In this document: positions 7,124-15,160 of the stretch, one piece after another
How positions within the stretch are numbered: the stretch's first letter is position 1
Layout of the letters: every line of letters begins with the position of its first letter
Assembly (NCBI GenBank): GCA_946885745.1
Contig: CAMPGV010000012.1
Span: 1-23,081 of the forward strand
DNA length: 23,081 nt
Direction: 5' to 3'
Origin: an uncultured Candidatus Saccharibacteria bacterium
GTDB taxonomy: Bacteria > Patescibacteria > Saccharimonadia > Saccharimonadales > JAEWBQ01
The notes under the pieces: generated by a model
What the model was told of the DNA's origin: nothing
The model's database searches: none
Seen by the model: the letters and a program-made list of their open reading frames with translations, nothing else
Program-made: the position numbers and the translations under genes

Positions 7124-8905
7124 ATGCGTATTTCAGATGCAACCATCGAAAAATTGCTCGAACGCAGCGGATGGGCTACTCAAGAGCAAGTTACCGCCCT
7201 CAAAGAAGAGGCGGGTCGTTCGCGACGCCCGCTCCAAGAACTTCTCCTTCAAAACGAAATTACCGACGAAAAAACACTTGCACAGGAATTTGCCGAGTAT
7301 GCCAGTATTTCTTTTATTGAGATTGAGCCAAAGGATATTCCTAGTGACGTTCTGAATAAAATCCCAGAGCGCATTGCCCGTCAGTACAACGCCATTCTCT
7401 TCAAAATTGACGAAGACGGACTTCAGCATCTTGCAATGGATGACCCAGATGACATCCAAGCGATCAGCTTCATCCAGAAAGAAATTGGTGAAAACACCAA
7501 AATTTACCTTGCGACCACAACCAATATTCTCGCTTGTCTCGAAGATTATCGCGGTGACGTCAACGAAGAGCTAAATGAAGTTATTGATATCCAGCGTGAA
7601 GACAGTGGCGATAGTCAGTCAATCACCGAAGAGGATATCGCTGAAGACTCTCCTATCGCACAAACGGTCAACCTCCTGCTTGAGTATGCTATCCGCTCCA
7701 GCGCCAGTGACATCCACATTGAGCCACGCGAAACCTACGTCCAGGTTCGCTACCGTATCGACGGTGTCCTTAAGGAAGTCAACCGCTTGCCGCGCAACGT
7801 CCTCGGCGCACTTGTTAGTCGTATTAAGATTCTTTCCAATCTCAAAATTGACGAACGCCGCGTTCCACAAGACGGCCGCTTCAAGATTAAAGTAAGCGGT
7901 AAGCAGTACGCCCTTCGTGTCTCAACCCTGCCAATTGCCGATGGCGAAAAGACCGTCATGCGTATTCTTGACGAGTCCAACCAGGCCGTCACCCTTAAGG
8001 ATCTTGGCTATTGGGGACACTCGCTTGAGATTATTGAAGACGCCATGCGCGAGCCAAACGGCATGATTCTCGTCACCGGCCCAACAGGTTCTGGTAAGTC
8101 AACGAGTCTCTTTAGCGTCCTCACCATCCTTAACACCCCTGACGTCAACATCTCAACTATCGAGGACCCAGTCGAATACAAAATTCCTGGTGTCAATCAA
8201 ACGCAAACCAACGCTAAAGCCGGCATGACCTTTGCCTCCGGTCTCCGTGCATTACTCCGTCAAGACCCGAACATCATCATGGTCGGTGAGATCCGTGACG
8301 GCGAAACCGCCAACTTAGGCGTGCAAGCCGCCCTGACAGGACACCTTGTTTTCAGTACGCTTCACACCAATAACGCCGCAACCACCCTGCCACGTCTCCT
8401 CGACATGGGTATTGAGCCATTCCTTATCGCCAGTACCGTTAAAGCAGTTGTCGGCCAGCGCTTGGTGCGCCGCCTCTGCGTTCACTGCCGCACTCAGTAC
8501 ACCCCGGACAAGCAAGAAGCTGAATCAATCATTGAGCTGTTCAACCTGCGTGATGGTCAAGATTTCAGCTACATCCACAAGCTAGAAGTTACCGCTAAGG
8601 AGCAGGGTATCGGCGAAGATGATGCGCTCAGCACAAGCGAAAGCAAGCTACAAAGTATATGGAAAGCTTCACCCGACGGCTGTGACGAATGTAGCCATAC
8701 CGGCTACAAGGGACGTGTTGGTATCTACGAGGTACTTGGCAATAGTATTCCCATCCAAAAAATGATCGTAAGCAATGCCACGAGCAACCAAATTCAAGAC
8801 CAAGCAATTGCCGAAGGCATGGCCACGATGCAGACAGATGGCCTGATTAAGGCACTCCGTGGCAAGACCACTATCGAAGAAATATTACGCGTCACCAAAG
8901 AATAA
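7124..8905 (+). CDS. pilB: Type IV pilus assembly ATPase PilB
   Basis: Cytoplasmic hexameric ATPase powering pilus extension. 593 residues from ATG 7124. The N-terminal GspE/MshEN domain covers about 1-140, followed by an acidic linker at 145-175. The catalytic core has SASDIHIEP (193-201), Walker A GPTGSGKS (319-326), the Asp box around 346-352 (IEDPVEY), Walker B with IIMVGEIRD (384-392) and the His box around 406-414 (GHLVFSTLH). Zinc-type cysteines CxxC at 452/455 and 520/523 are present, but the segment between the pairs is about 65 residues, including an acidic insert (EQGIGEDDALSTSES). The Walker B Glu389 is kept, so it should be active. The arrangement fits PilB rather than PilT. No PilT retraction ATPase is in the window. 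pilC follows after 3 bases. Confidence 0.96.
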   Translation: MRISDATIEKLLERSGWATQEQVTALKEEAGRSRRPLQELLLQNEITDEKTLAQEFAEYASISFIEIEPKDIPSDVLNKIPERIARQYNAILFKIDEDGLQHLAMDDPDDIQAISFIQKEIGENTKIYLATTTNILACLEDYRGDVNEELNEVIDIQREDSGDSQSITEEDIAEDSPIAQTVNLLLEYAIRSSASDIHIEPRETYVQVRYRIDGVLKEVNRLPRNVLGALVSRIKILSNLKIDERRVPQDGRFKIKVSGKQYALRVSTLPIADGEKTVMRILDESNQAVTLKDLGYWGHSLEIIEDAMREPNGMILVTGPTGSGKSTSLFSVLTILNTPDVNISTIEDPVEYKIPGVNQTQTNAKAGMTFASGLRALLRQDPNIIMVGEIRDGETANLGVQAALTGHLVFSTLHTNNAATTLPRLLDMGIEPFLIASTVKAVVGQRLVRRLCVHCRTQYTPDKQEAESIIELFNLRDGQDFSYIHKLEVTAKEQGIGEDDALSTSESKLQSIWKASPDGCDECSHTGYKGRVGIYEVLGNSIPIQKMIVSNATSNQIQDQAIAEGMATMQTDGLIKALRGKTTIEEILRVTKE

Positions 8906-8908
8906 CCT

Positions 8909-10135
8909 ATGCCTACTTTCCTCTATATCGCTACCAATACACAAAATAAAACCATCTCTGGATCACTTGAGGCCAGTGATCGTTCTGCTGTACTTTCGGC
9001 GCTTACCAAGCAAGGCCTTCGCCCTATTAGCGTTAAGACGGGCGGTGGTAGTGCCGGCAGCTTTAGTTTTGGCGACTTTCTTGGCAAGGATAAGGTCAAA
9101 TCTGACGATCTTGTTATGTTCACCCGTCAGCTCAGTGCCATGGTAAGTGCTGGTGTACCTCTCCTTCGCGCGCTCAGCTCCCTCGAGCAACACGCGGAGA
9201 GTCCGTCCCTCAAGAAAGTTACCGCCAGCATTATTCACGATGTACAAGATGGTAGCCCTCTCGCGGACGCTCTCGGCAAGTATCCAAACGCGTTTAATGA
9301 CGTCTACGTCAACATGGTGCGCGCAGGCGAAGCGGCCGGTATTCTCGATGAAATCCTCAAGCGTATCGCCATTCAGCAAGAAAAAAACACCACCATGCGC
9401 AAAAAAGTCAAAAGCGCCATGACTTACCCAATGGTTCTGATTGCTATTACAATTCTCGCCTTCTTTGGCCTCATGATTTTTGTTATCCCACAAATCGGTA
9501 AGATCCTTAAAGACCTAGGTGGAGAGGATGCAGAACTTCCGCTCCTCACCCAAGCGATGCTCGGGATCAGCGGATTCCTGACAACCTACTGGTATATTAT
9601 CCTCCCAGTAGGTATCGGCGGCGTTGTTCTGCTAATGCGCTACCTCAAGACACCTAAAGGCAAGGCACAGTTCCACCGCCTCGTCCTTAAAATCCCGGCA
9701 GTAAAAACAATCGTCACCAAGGTGGCCGTTGCTCGCTTTGCCCGTACCTTTGCCGCCCTCATGGGCGCAGGTGTCGCCGTCCTTGAATCACTCACTGTCA
9801 CCTCACGCGCAATTGGTAATGTCGTCTATGAAGAAATCCTTATCGACGCTGCAGAACAGGTTAAGAATGGAGCGACACTGTCTTCGGTCATCGAAAAAAA
9901 TGACCACTTCCCGGCAATTGTGGCCCAAATGCTCGCCGTCGGCGAAGAAACCGGTCAAACCGACGTCGTACTTATCAAAGTTGCCGACTTTTACGAAGAG
10001 GAAGTTGACGTAGCCATCGACGGACTCAGCTCTATCATTGAGCCTGTCATGATCGTGGTCATGGGTGGCATGGTAGGCCTCATCGCCGCCAGTGTCATGG
10101 GGCCAATCGCCAGCCTGTCACAAAATATTAAGTAA
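8909..10135 (+). CDS. pilC: Type IV pilus inner-membrane platform protein PilC
   Basis: 408 residues, normal for the family. Two T2SSF domains are visible, about 68-191 and 272-394, each opening with the F(T/A)R-x2-(A/S) motif (MFTRQLSAMV; RFARTFAALM). Transmembrane segments are predicted at about 174-196, 226-245 and 376-400. The short N-terminal ~45 residues (FLYIATNTQNKTISGSLEA) are the usual PilC cap. PilC sits at the centre of the inner-membrane platform, contacts PilB, and guides pilins into the fibre. The gene begins 3 bases after the pilB stop without a good Shine-Dalgarno, so it is probably translationally coupled. The 72 bases after it contain the promoter of the next unit. Confidence 0.96.
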   Translation: MPTFLYIATNTQNKTISGSLEASDRSAVLSALTKQGLRPISVKTGGGSAGSFSFGDFLGKDKVKSDDLVMFTRQLSAMVSAGVPLLRALSSLEQHAESPSLKKVTASIIHDVQDGSPLADALGKYPNAFNDVYVNMVRAGEAAGILDEILKRIAIQQEKNTTMRKKVKSAMTYPMVLIAITILAFFGLMIFVIPQIGKILKDLGGEDAELPLLTQAMLGISGFLTTYWYIILPVGIGGVVLLMRYLKTPKGKAQFHRLVLKIPAVKTIVTKVAVARFARTFAALMGAGVAVLESLTVTSRAIGNVVYEEILIDAAEQVKNGATLSSVIEKNDHFPAIVAQMLAVGEETGQTDVVLIKVADFYEEEVDVAIDGLSSIIEPVMIVVMGGMVGLIAASVMGPIASLSQNIK

Positions 10136-10168
10136 CCCAACTTTCAAGCTCTCATCACATGACGCTTA

Positions 10169-10177
10169 TGCTATAAT
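10169..10177 (+). promoter_or_regulatory. Extended -10 promoter TGCTATAAT of the pilMNO operon
   Basis: A TGn extension with consensus TATAAT. The predicted start near 10184 gives a ~24-base leader with no evident Shine-Dalgarno. An out-of-frame ATG at 10198 precedes the pilM start. The 12-mer at 10164-10175 (GCTTATGCTATA) is identical to that at 1651-1662 in front of the S8 peptidase gene. Confidence 0.6.
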
Positions 10178-10207
10178 TAAGGCAAACCTAGTTCATCATG
10201 GGCATCA

Positions 10208-11266
10208 ATGACTAAATTATTCTATAAAGACAAACCCGTCATCGGACTTGATATCAGTCAAACTGGTATCAAGGTCATGACTGTTGATCCCAAAAAATGG
10301 CTCGTTACCGGCTATGGCTCAGTTGATCTCGACCCTACAAAAGTACAGGCCTCCCTCGACAGTGACGACGATTACCTCACCGAAAGTCTTAAAGATCTTC
10401 TCGCCAACAAGCTCGTCGGCACGCTTCCGAGCGAACACGCCATTATCGGCGTACCTACTGGGCGCACTTTCTCTCGCACATTTACGGTTCCTGCCAAGAC
10501 GGAACACAATCTAGCCGATGCAGTCGAGATTGAAGTCGACCAATATATCCCTATCCCAATGAGCTCACTGTATGTTGATTACGAAATTATTGAGCGAACG
10601 AAAGAAACCTTAACCGTCGTCATGTCGGCTGTACCACGCAATCTCGTAGACCGCTGTATCGACGCAGCCACTGCTGCCGGACTTCAGCCAATCATGATTG
10701 AGCCAGGTATCAATGCCGTAGCTCGCGTTCTCGAGGCAACAGAGGAAGGTCACCTACCAACACTTATCATTGACATTGGACCAGCTAGTACCGACATTGC
10801 CGTTCTAGACGGTGGCGCAATCCGTGTCACCGGCGGCCTTGGCATTGGTGGCAATACATTTACGCTCGACATTGCCAAGAAACTCAACGTCACCCTTGAA
10901 AATGCCCATCAACTAAAGGTCCTCAACGGCCTGAGTGTCGGCCCACGCCAAGCAAAAATCACCAGCGCCCTCCAGCCAAGTTTGCAGCGTATCGTCACCG
11001 AGGTTCGCAAAGTAATTCGCTACTACAACGAACGACTCAGCGGCGATGACCACAAGCTTCAGCAAATTTTGGTCGTCGGCGGCGGCAGCAATATGCCCGG
11101 CATTGGCGATTACTTTACAAACGAGCTTGTCATGGCAGCTCGTGTTGCTAGCCCATGGCAAAAACTCGACTTCGGTCAATTAGCGCAACCAAACAAGCAG
11201 TTCCGACCTCGCTACATTACCGTCGCCGGACTTGCTAGCGTTGACCCGGGGAGTGCCCTTAAATGA
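10208..11266 (+). CDS. pilM: Type IV pilus assembly protein PilM
   Basis: 352-residue actin-like (ASKHA) protein of the cytoplasmic ring. The phosphate-1 motif VIGLDISQTGIKV lies at 11-23, phosphate-2 around 187-196 (IIDIGPASTD), and the adenosine-motif glycines at 289-295 (VVGGGSN). The conserved QYIPIP (112-117) is a PilM hallmark. PilM binds the cytoplasmic tail of PilN and links the PilNO membrane ring to PilB/PilC. pilN starts within the pilM stop codon (ATGA overlap). The family and position are unambiguous. Confidence 0.95.
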   Translation: MTKLFYKDKPVIGLDISQTGIKVMTVDPKKWLVTGYGSVDLDPTKVQASLDSDDDYLTESLKDLLANKLVGTLPSEHAIIGVPTGRTFSRTFTVPAKTEHNLADAVEIEVDQYIPIPMSSLYVDYEIIERTKETLTVVMSAVPRNLVDRCIDAATAAGLQPIMIEPGINAVARVLEATEEGHLPTLIIDIGPASTDIAVLDGGAIRVTGGLGIGGNTFTLDIAKKLNVTLENAHQLKVLNGLSVGPRQAKITSALQPSLQRIVTEVRKVIRYYNERLSGDDHKLQQILVVGGGSNMPGIGDYFTNELVMAARVASPWQKLDFGQLAQPNKQFRPRYITVAGLASVDPGSALK

Positions 11267-11820
11267 TCAACCTCCTTCCAGTCGAAGAGCGTCGTCAGCT
11301 TAAAGCTGCTCGCGCCAACACGCTTTTAGTCCGCTATGTCATTATTACGGTAGTTGTTGTTTTAGTCCTCCTTGGCATGGTAGGTGCCGTTCGCCATCTT
11401 TTGGCTCAGCAATTTACCGCCGCCGAGCAACGCATTGCTGATAATCTAGCTAAAACAACTAGCTACCAAGAAGTACAGAATCAAGCCGATGCACTCCGCA
11501 GTTCACTCGACAGCGCCAAAGGCGCACTCGCAAGCGACATCCACTACAGCAACGCTTTACTCAATATCGCAGCAGCACTTCCGTCAAACGTCACGGTAAA
11601 AAGCTTGAGCCTCGATGCACAGTCACTTGGCCAAGAGATGACCCTTGAAACTACCGTCGACTCCGAAGAACAAGCCTATGCTATCAAGAAACACCTTGAC
11701 GAGTCAGAGTTTGTCGTACCGGGTAGCGTTAAGTACGGGAAACTCATTGCCCCAGCTGATAGTAATTCCGGTTATACGCTACAGATTCTCGTGACCTTCA
11801 AGAAGGAAATTGCCCAATGA
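11263..11820 (+). CDS. pilN: Type IV pilus alignment-complex protein PilN
   Basis: 185 residues. The extreme N-terminus (MINLLPVEERRQLKAAR) is the conserved cytoplasmic INLLP motif that docks into the groove of PilM. A single transmembrane helix runs from about 24 to 46, then a coiled coil (about 47-100) and a ferredoxin-like periplasmic domain. It heterodimerises with PilO in the family. It overlaps pilM and pilO by ATGA at both ends, so the three are almost certainly made in fixed ratio. Confidence 0.92.
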   Translation: MINLLPVEERRQLKAARANTLLVRYVIITVVVVLVLLGMVGAVRHLLAQQFTAAEQRIADNLAKTTSYQEVQNQADALRSSLDSAKGALASDIHYSNALLNIAAALPSNVTVKSLSLDAQSLGQEMTLETTVDSEEQAYAIKKHLDESEFVVPGSVKYGKLIAPADSNSGYTLQILVTFKKEIAQ

Positions 11821-12452
11821 CAACTCCACAAAGCACTAAAAAGCACATGACCCCAAAAAAGCTCCAGGGTCTCCTTATCGCCTGCCTACTCTTATTGTTT
11901 GCCGGGGGCGTCGCTCTTTTTTGGTTTACCTATCGGGACCTCCAGACATACGGCACCGAAGTTGCCGCCAAGAACGGAGAAGCCGTCGCAAGCAACGACA
12001 GTCTCTCAACACTACAGGCAACTAAGGTATTCCTGGACAACAACACTGCATTGATCGACCAAGTCAGGAACTTTACATTGCAACGTGAGTTGCCGCAGTT
12101 CCAAATTCGCAACGATATTCTGCATTATGCAAGTCTACGAGGCGTTGATGTTACCGGAGTCGAGCTAGACGCCGGAGGCGAAACAACAGACGCCGGTACT
12201 GGCGGCACCGGCGCTACGTCCACGGCCCCTACCACGCCCACACCTACAACTCCGACAGCAAACAGTAACCAGCTTAGCGTCACTGTTAAGTTTGGTGAAG
12301 AAGTTGACTATATGGCGTTCCTTAAATTCCTCCATGACATTGAACACAACTTGCCGAAAATGACAGTAGAAAAAGTTAGCATCGCCAAAGGCAATGGTAA
12401 TGACACTATCAAAGTCGAACCAATCATAGTTAAAACGTACATAACTCAATAA
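11817..12452 (+). CDS. pilO: Type IV pilus protein PilO-like
   Basis: 211 residues. A basic N-terminus is followed by one transmembrane segment (18-38), a coiled-coil stretch (about 40-100) and a C-terminal domain with the PilO-like ending. Residues 119-151 are a Gly/Thr/Pro-rich low-complexity linker (TAPTTPTPTTPTANS) that splits the extracytoplasmic domain and is not usual in proteobacterial PilO. Assignment is by position after pilN, size and topology more than by sequence motifs. It overlaps pilN by ATGA. Confidence 0.82.
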   Translation: MTTPQSTKKHMTPKKLQGLLIACLLLLFAGGVALFWFTYRDLQTYGTEVAAKNGEAVASNDSLSTLQATKVFLDNNTALIDQVRNFTLQRELPQFQIRNDILHYASLRGVDVTGVELDAGGETTDAGTGGTGATSTAPTTPTPTTPTANSNQLSVTVKFGEEVDYMAFLKFLHDIEHNLPKMTVEKVSIAKGNGNDTIKVEPIIVKTYITQ

Positions 12453-12464
12453 AAGGTATCATTT

Positions 12465-12761
12465 ATGCAGAACTCGCTCTCAGTTAACGCAATTCCTGAA
12501 AAAATATTTGGCATCTTACGCCGTTTTCATGTGGTGTTGTTTGCGGTCTTTGTTGTTGGTGGACTAGCCGCCGCAATCTTCCTACTTAACAATACCTTGA
12601 CTTCGGCCAGCACGCCTGCGACATCAACTGCGAGTCAGCTAAACTTTGACAAGCCCACGCTAGATGCCATCAACAAGATGCATGTCAGCAGTCAGGTCAA
12701 TCCATCAACAGAAGGGCTGAAGATCGATCAAGCTCGCACAAACCCACTCGTCGCACAGTAA
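12465..12761 (+). CDS. Small single-pass membrane protein at the PilP position
   Basis: 98 residues: a ~21-residue cytoplasmic start, one transmembrane helix (22-42, FHVVLFAVFVVGGLAAAIFLL) and a ~55-residue Ser/Thr-rich extracytoplasmic tail. It follows pilO by 12 bases with a good Shine-Dalgarno (AAAGG, 8 bases before ATG), so it is the fourth gene of the pilM unit. In proteobacteria this slot holds the lipoprotein PilP, which links PilNO to the PilQ secretin. There is no lipobox here and no PilQ in the window, as expected for a cell with a single membrane. I do not recognise the family; a pilus-platform accessory role is inferred from context. Confidence 0.75.
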   Translation: MQNSLSVNAIPEKIFGILRRFHVVLFAVFVVGGLAAAIFLLNNTLTSASTPATSTASQLNFDKPTLDAINKMHVSSQVNPSTEGLKIDQARTNPLVAQ

Positions 12762-12779
12762 TTACAGCCCTAGATCATA

Positions 12780-12785
12780 TATACT
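12780..12785 (+). promoter_or_regulatory. -10 box TATACT of the PRC-barrel gene (leaderless type)
   Basis: TATACT ends 6 bases before ATG 12792, within the 30-base gap after the pilus operon. Confidence 0.55.
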
Positions 12786-12791
12786 ATTAGT

Positions 12792-13373
12792 ATGCTACTC
12801 ACACACTCACGACTTCTCAAGGCGCCAGTTCTCAGCCTCCAAACCGGCGGAGAGCTAGCACGAACCAGTCGTGAGATAATCGACCCACGCACACTTGAAA
12901 TTGTTGGCTACGAGCTTGAAGGACCACTTCTTAGCGAGCATCCTTCAGTACTGCGAATCGCCGACGTGCGCGAGTTTAGTGATATCGGCATTATCGTTGA
13001 CTCAAGCGATGAATTTGTCATTCCGCGAGATATTATCAAGCTTAATGAAGTATATGAAATCCGCTTCAACCTGATCGGTAAGCATGTCTTCGACAAAAAG
13101 CGCCACAAGCTCGGTAAAGTCATTGGCTACACAATCGACACTACCGGCTTTCTTATCCAGCAGCTAAGTATTCGCCGCCCACTCCTGAAGAGCCTGGATG
13201 ATACAGAGCTTCTCGTCCATCGTAGTCAAATTATTGAAGTAAATGATCATGAGATTATCGTTAACTCTGAAGCTGAGGTCATCAGTGAACCTACTGCCAC
13301 ACACCTCCGCAGCTTCCATAATCCATTTCGATCCTCACCCCAAACCGACACCAGCCGACTCACTGAATCATAA
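12792..13373 (+). CDS. PRC-barrel domain protein (two domains)
   Basis: 193 residues, no membrane segment. Two PRC-barrel-like units can be seen. The first is around residues 18-85 (SREIIDPRTLEIVGYELEG up to VIPRDIIKL). The second is around 93-160 (IGKHVFDKKRHKLGKVIGY up to LVHRSQIIEV, then VNDHEIIV). PRC barrels occur in RimM and photosynthetic reaction-centre H subunits and act as protein- or RNA-binding modules. The last ~30 residues are a polar tail. It has its own leaderless-type promoter but follows the pilus operon by 30 bases, so read-through is likely. Function in the pilus or elsewhere is unknown. Its stop overlaps the recX stop by 6 bases (convergent). Confidence 0.82.
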   Translation: MLLTHSRLLKAPVLSLQTGGELARTSREIIDPRTLEIVGYELEGPLLSEHPSVLRIADVREFSDIGIIVDSSDEFVIPRDIIKLNEVYEIRFNLIGKHVFDKKRHKLGKVIGYTIDTTGFLIQQLSIRRPLLKSLDDTELLVHRSQIIEVNDHEIIVNSEAEVISEPTATHLRSFHNPFRSSPQTDTSRLTES

Positions 13374-14006
13374 GTCATCACGCGACAGGGCGCGTGTTAT
13401 ACTGTCGTAAGAAAATCCTTGGCGCATTAAGTACTGTATGAACTTCTGTCGATCAGGGTATAATCGCTGCTTCTTGGCGATCACTTTTTGAATTTCGTCG
13501 TCGTCAGAGCGCAGACTATCAGCAAGCTGACGGTCGATAACCGAACTATCTACTCCCTTAGCGCGTAGCTCAAGCTGCAATTTACGACGGCTCACGCCCT
13601 TGGTTTGAGAGCGGTTCTCTACCCAGTAGCGCGCAAATGACTCGTCATTTACATACCCCTTCTCCAAAAGACGGTCAAATACTCGTGTCGTCACTTCACT
13701 CGAGACACCTGGGCGCATCTCTCCCGTCTTAGTGCGGCGTTCTCGCGTTTTACGATACAGATAATCTCGGACCTCTTTCGCGCTATGCGGCCGCATCATG
13801 CAGTATTCAAGCGCCCTCGCATAGACCTTTCCAAAGCTACTCTCTATTTCGAGCGCCTGCAGCTCCTCTTCAGTGTAATCTTTGCCGATCTTAAGGCCGA
13901 GATCGCCTACCTGGAAAATATCCAAACTAAATCGATACGTACCATCGACCATAACATTGACGCGGTTCTTATCTTTTTGTTGAGCAGTGAGAGCGGTAAT
14001 AATCAT
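13368..14006 (-). CDS. recX: Regulatory protein RecX
   Basis: RecX binds RecA filaments and modulates their assembly and ATPase. 212 residues, all helical, with the repeated three-helix modules of the family: ARALEYCMMRPHSAKEVRDYL, then FDRLLEKGYVNDESFARYWVENR, then SRRKLQLELRAKGV, ending in a further repeat with LMRQGFSYDSITRAL. The N-terminal ~55 residues form a short beta-rich extension (VNVMVDGTYRFSLD), also seen in firmicute-type RecX. It is directly downstream of recA, separated by a hairpin, and has no Shine-Dalgarno before its ATG. Its level is therefore probably set by read-through or by an unusual initiation. Confidence 0.93.
   Translation of the reverse strand: MIITALTAQQKDKNRVNVMVDGTYRFSLDIFQVGDLGLKIGKDYTEEELQALEIESSFGKVYARALEYCMMRPHSAKEVRDYLYRKTRERRTKTGEMRPGVSSEVTTRVFDRLLEKGYVNDESFARYWVENRSQTKGVSRRKLQLELRAKGVDSSVIDRQLADSLRSDDDEIQKVIAKKQRLYPDRQKFIQYLMRQGFSYDSITRALSRDDL
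13379..13396 (+). terminator. Weak hairpin at the 3' end of the PRC-barrel gene
   Basis: CACGCG / CGCGTG closes a 6-base loop and is followed by TTATACT on the plus strand. The T-run is poor and the hairpin lies inside the recX 3' coding end, so it may be a weak terminator for the pilus/PRC transcripts or just a coding coincidence. Confidence 0.35.
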
Positions 14007-14014
14007 AACGAGAA

Positions 14015-14042
14015 AAGTGCGCTCCGACTTGGTAGCGCACTT
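14015..14042 (-). terminator. Hairpin with short T-run between recA and recX (attenuator-like)
   Basis: A perfect 9-bp stem (AAGTGCGCT / AGCGCACTT) with a 10-base loop, followed on the minus strand by TTTTCT, then the recX ATG 4 bases later. Placement and form suggest partial termination after recA, limiting recX expression as known for recA-recX in E. coli. Confidence 0.72.
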
Positions 14043-14054
14043 CCTGATCTTCTA

Positions 14055-15092
14055 CTAATCTTCTTGCTCGGCCACCTTGGCGCGAACTTTTTCATCGATT
14101 TCATTGAGCACTTCAGGATGTTCCTTGAGGTACTTCTTGGTTGCCTCACGACCCTGGCCGATCTTGCTGTCGCTATAGTCAAACCATGCGCCAGCCTTGC
14201 CGACGATACCATGCTGAACAGCTAGGTCGAGCACGTCGCCAGTACGACTAATACCTTCGTTGTACATAATATCGAATTCAGCAACACGGAATGGCGGCGC
14301 AATCTTGTTTTTCACAATCTTCACCTTGGTGCGGTTACCAATGATCTCCTCACCCTCCTTGATCTGGCCGGTTCGGCGGATATCCATACGGACTGACGCG
14401 TAGAACTTCAGTGCATTACCACCGGTTGTCGTTTCAGGGTTACCGAACATCACACCGATCTTCATACGAATCTGGTTAATGAAAATAACAGTCGCCTTAC
14501 TCTTGTTGATGATACCGGTCAGCTTGCGCAGTGCCTGGCTCATCAGACGAGCCTGCAGACCCATATGGCTATCACCCATGTCGCCGTCAATTTCAGCCTG
14601 TGGTACCAGTGCCGCAACTGAGTCAACGACAATCAGGTCGACTGCGTTTGAGCGCACCAGTGTCTCAGCGATCTCGAGCGCCTGCTCACCATTATCTGGC
14701 TGACTTACGAGGAGGTTATCAGTGTCGACACCAAGCTTGCGTGCGTACGCTGGATCAAGTGCATGCTCTGCATCAATAAAGGCAGCCGTACCACCGGCGC
14801 GCTGCACTTCCGCAATAGCGTGAAGGGTTAACGTTGTCTTACCAGAACTTTCTGGGCCATAGATTTCAATAATACGACCCTTTGGATAACCGCCACCAAG
14901 TGCAAGATCCAAACTCAACGCACCTGACTGGATAAGCTCTACATCTACCTTCTGAGCTTCGCCCAACTTCATGATTGAGCCGTCACCAAACTGCTTAGTG
15001 ATTTGATCCATTGCGAGCCCAAGAGCTTTTAGCTTACCCTCGTTAGTGGTCGCCTTTTCTGCCATCTCTGCTTTCTCTGCCTTTTTCGCCAT
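14055..15092 (-). CDS. recA: Recombinase RecA
   Basis: 345 residues, normal length. A Lys/Ala/Glu-rich N-terminal tail (1-20) precedes the core. Walker A is GPESSGKT (79-86), Walker [15 protein letters not shown] (151-164), loop L1 lies around [12 protein letters not shown] (167-178), and loop L2 around [20 protein letters not shown] (216-235). The acidic C-terminal tail ends in AEQED. RecA forms filaments on single-stranded DNA, catalyses strand exchange and stimulates LexA self-cleavage where LexA exists (no lexA here). A clear Shine-Dalgarno (GAGGGAG, 4 bases before ATG) and a ~20-base leader set it apart from its leaderless neighbours and fit high expression. Confidence 0.98.
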   Translation of the reverse strand: MAKKAEKAEMAEKATTNEGKLKALGLAMDQITKQFGDGSIMKLGEAQKVDVELIQSGALSLDLALGGGYPKGRIIEIYGPESSGKTTLTLHAIAEVQRAGGTAAFIDAEHALDPAYARKLGVDTDNLLVSQPDNGEQALEIAETLVRSNAVDLIVVDSVAALVPQAEIDGDMGDSHMGLQARLMSQALRKLTGIINKSKATVIFINQIRMKIGVMFGNPETTTGGNALKFYASVRMDIRRTGQIKEGEEIIGNRTKVKIVKNKIAPPFRVAEFDIMYNEGISRTGDVLDLAVQHGIVGKAGAWFDYSDSKIGQGREATKKYLKEHPEVLNEIDEKVRAKVAEQED

Positions 15093-15120
15093 AATGCTCC
15101 CTCTCTTTTATCTAGTATCT

Positions 15121-15126
15121 ATTATA
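15121..15126 (-). promoter_or_regulatory. -10 box TATAAT of recA
   Basis: Consensus TATAAT on the minus strand, about 28 bases before the recA ATG, giving a leader that contains the Shine-Dalgarno. It is divergent from the pilin promoter, with the -10 boxes 21 bases apart. I saw no clear SOS-box palindrome. Confidence 0.6.
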
Positions 15127-15144
15127 CGGATACCAGCACATATT

Positions 15145-15153
15145 TGCTATAAT
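15145..15153 (+). promoter_or_regulatory. Extended -10 promoter TGCTATAAT of the pilin at 15161 (leaderless type)
   Basis: A TGn extension plus TATAAT ending 7 bases before ATG 15161, so the transcript should begin at the start codon. Same core as the pilM promoter. Confidence 0.65.
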
Positions 15154-15160
15154 AAGGACA

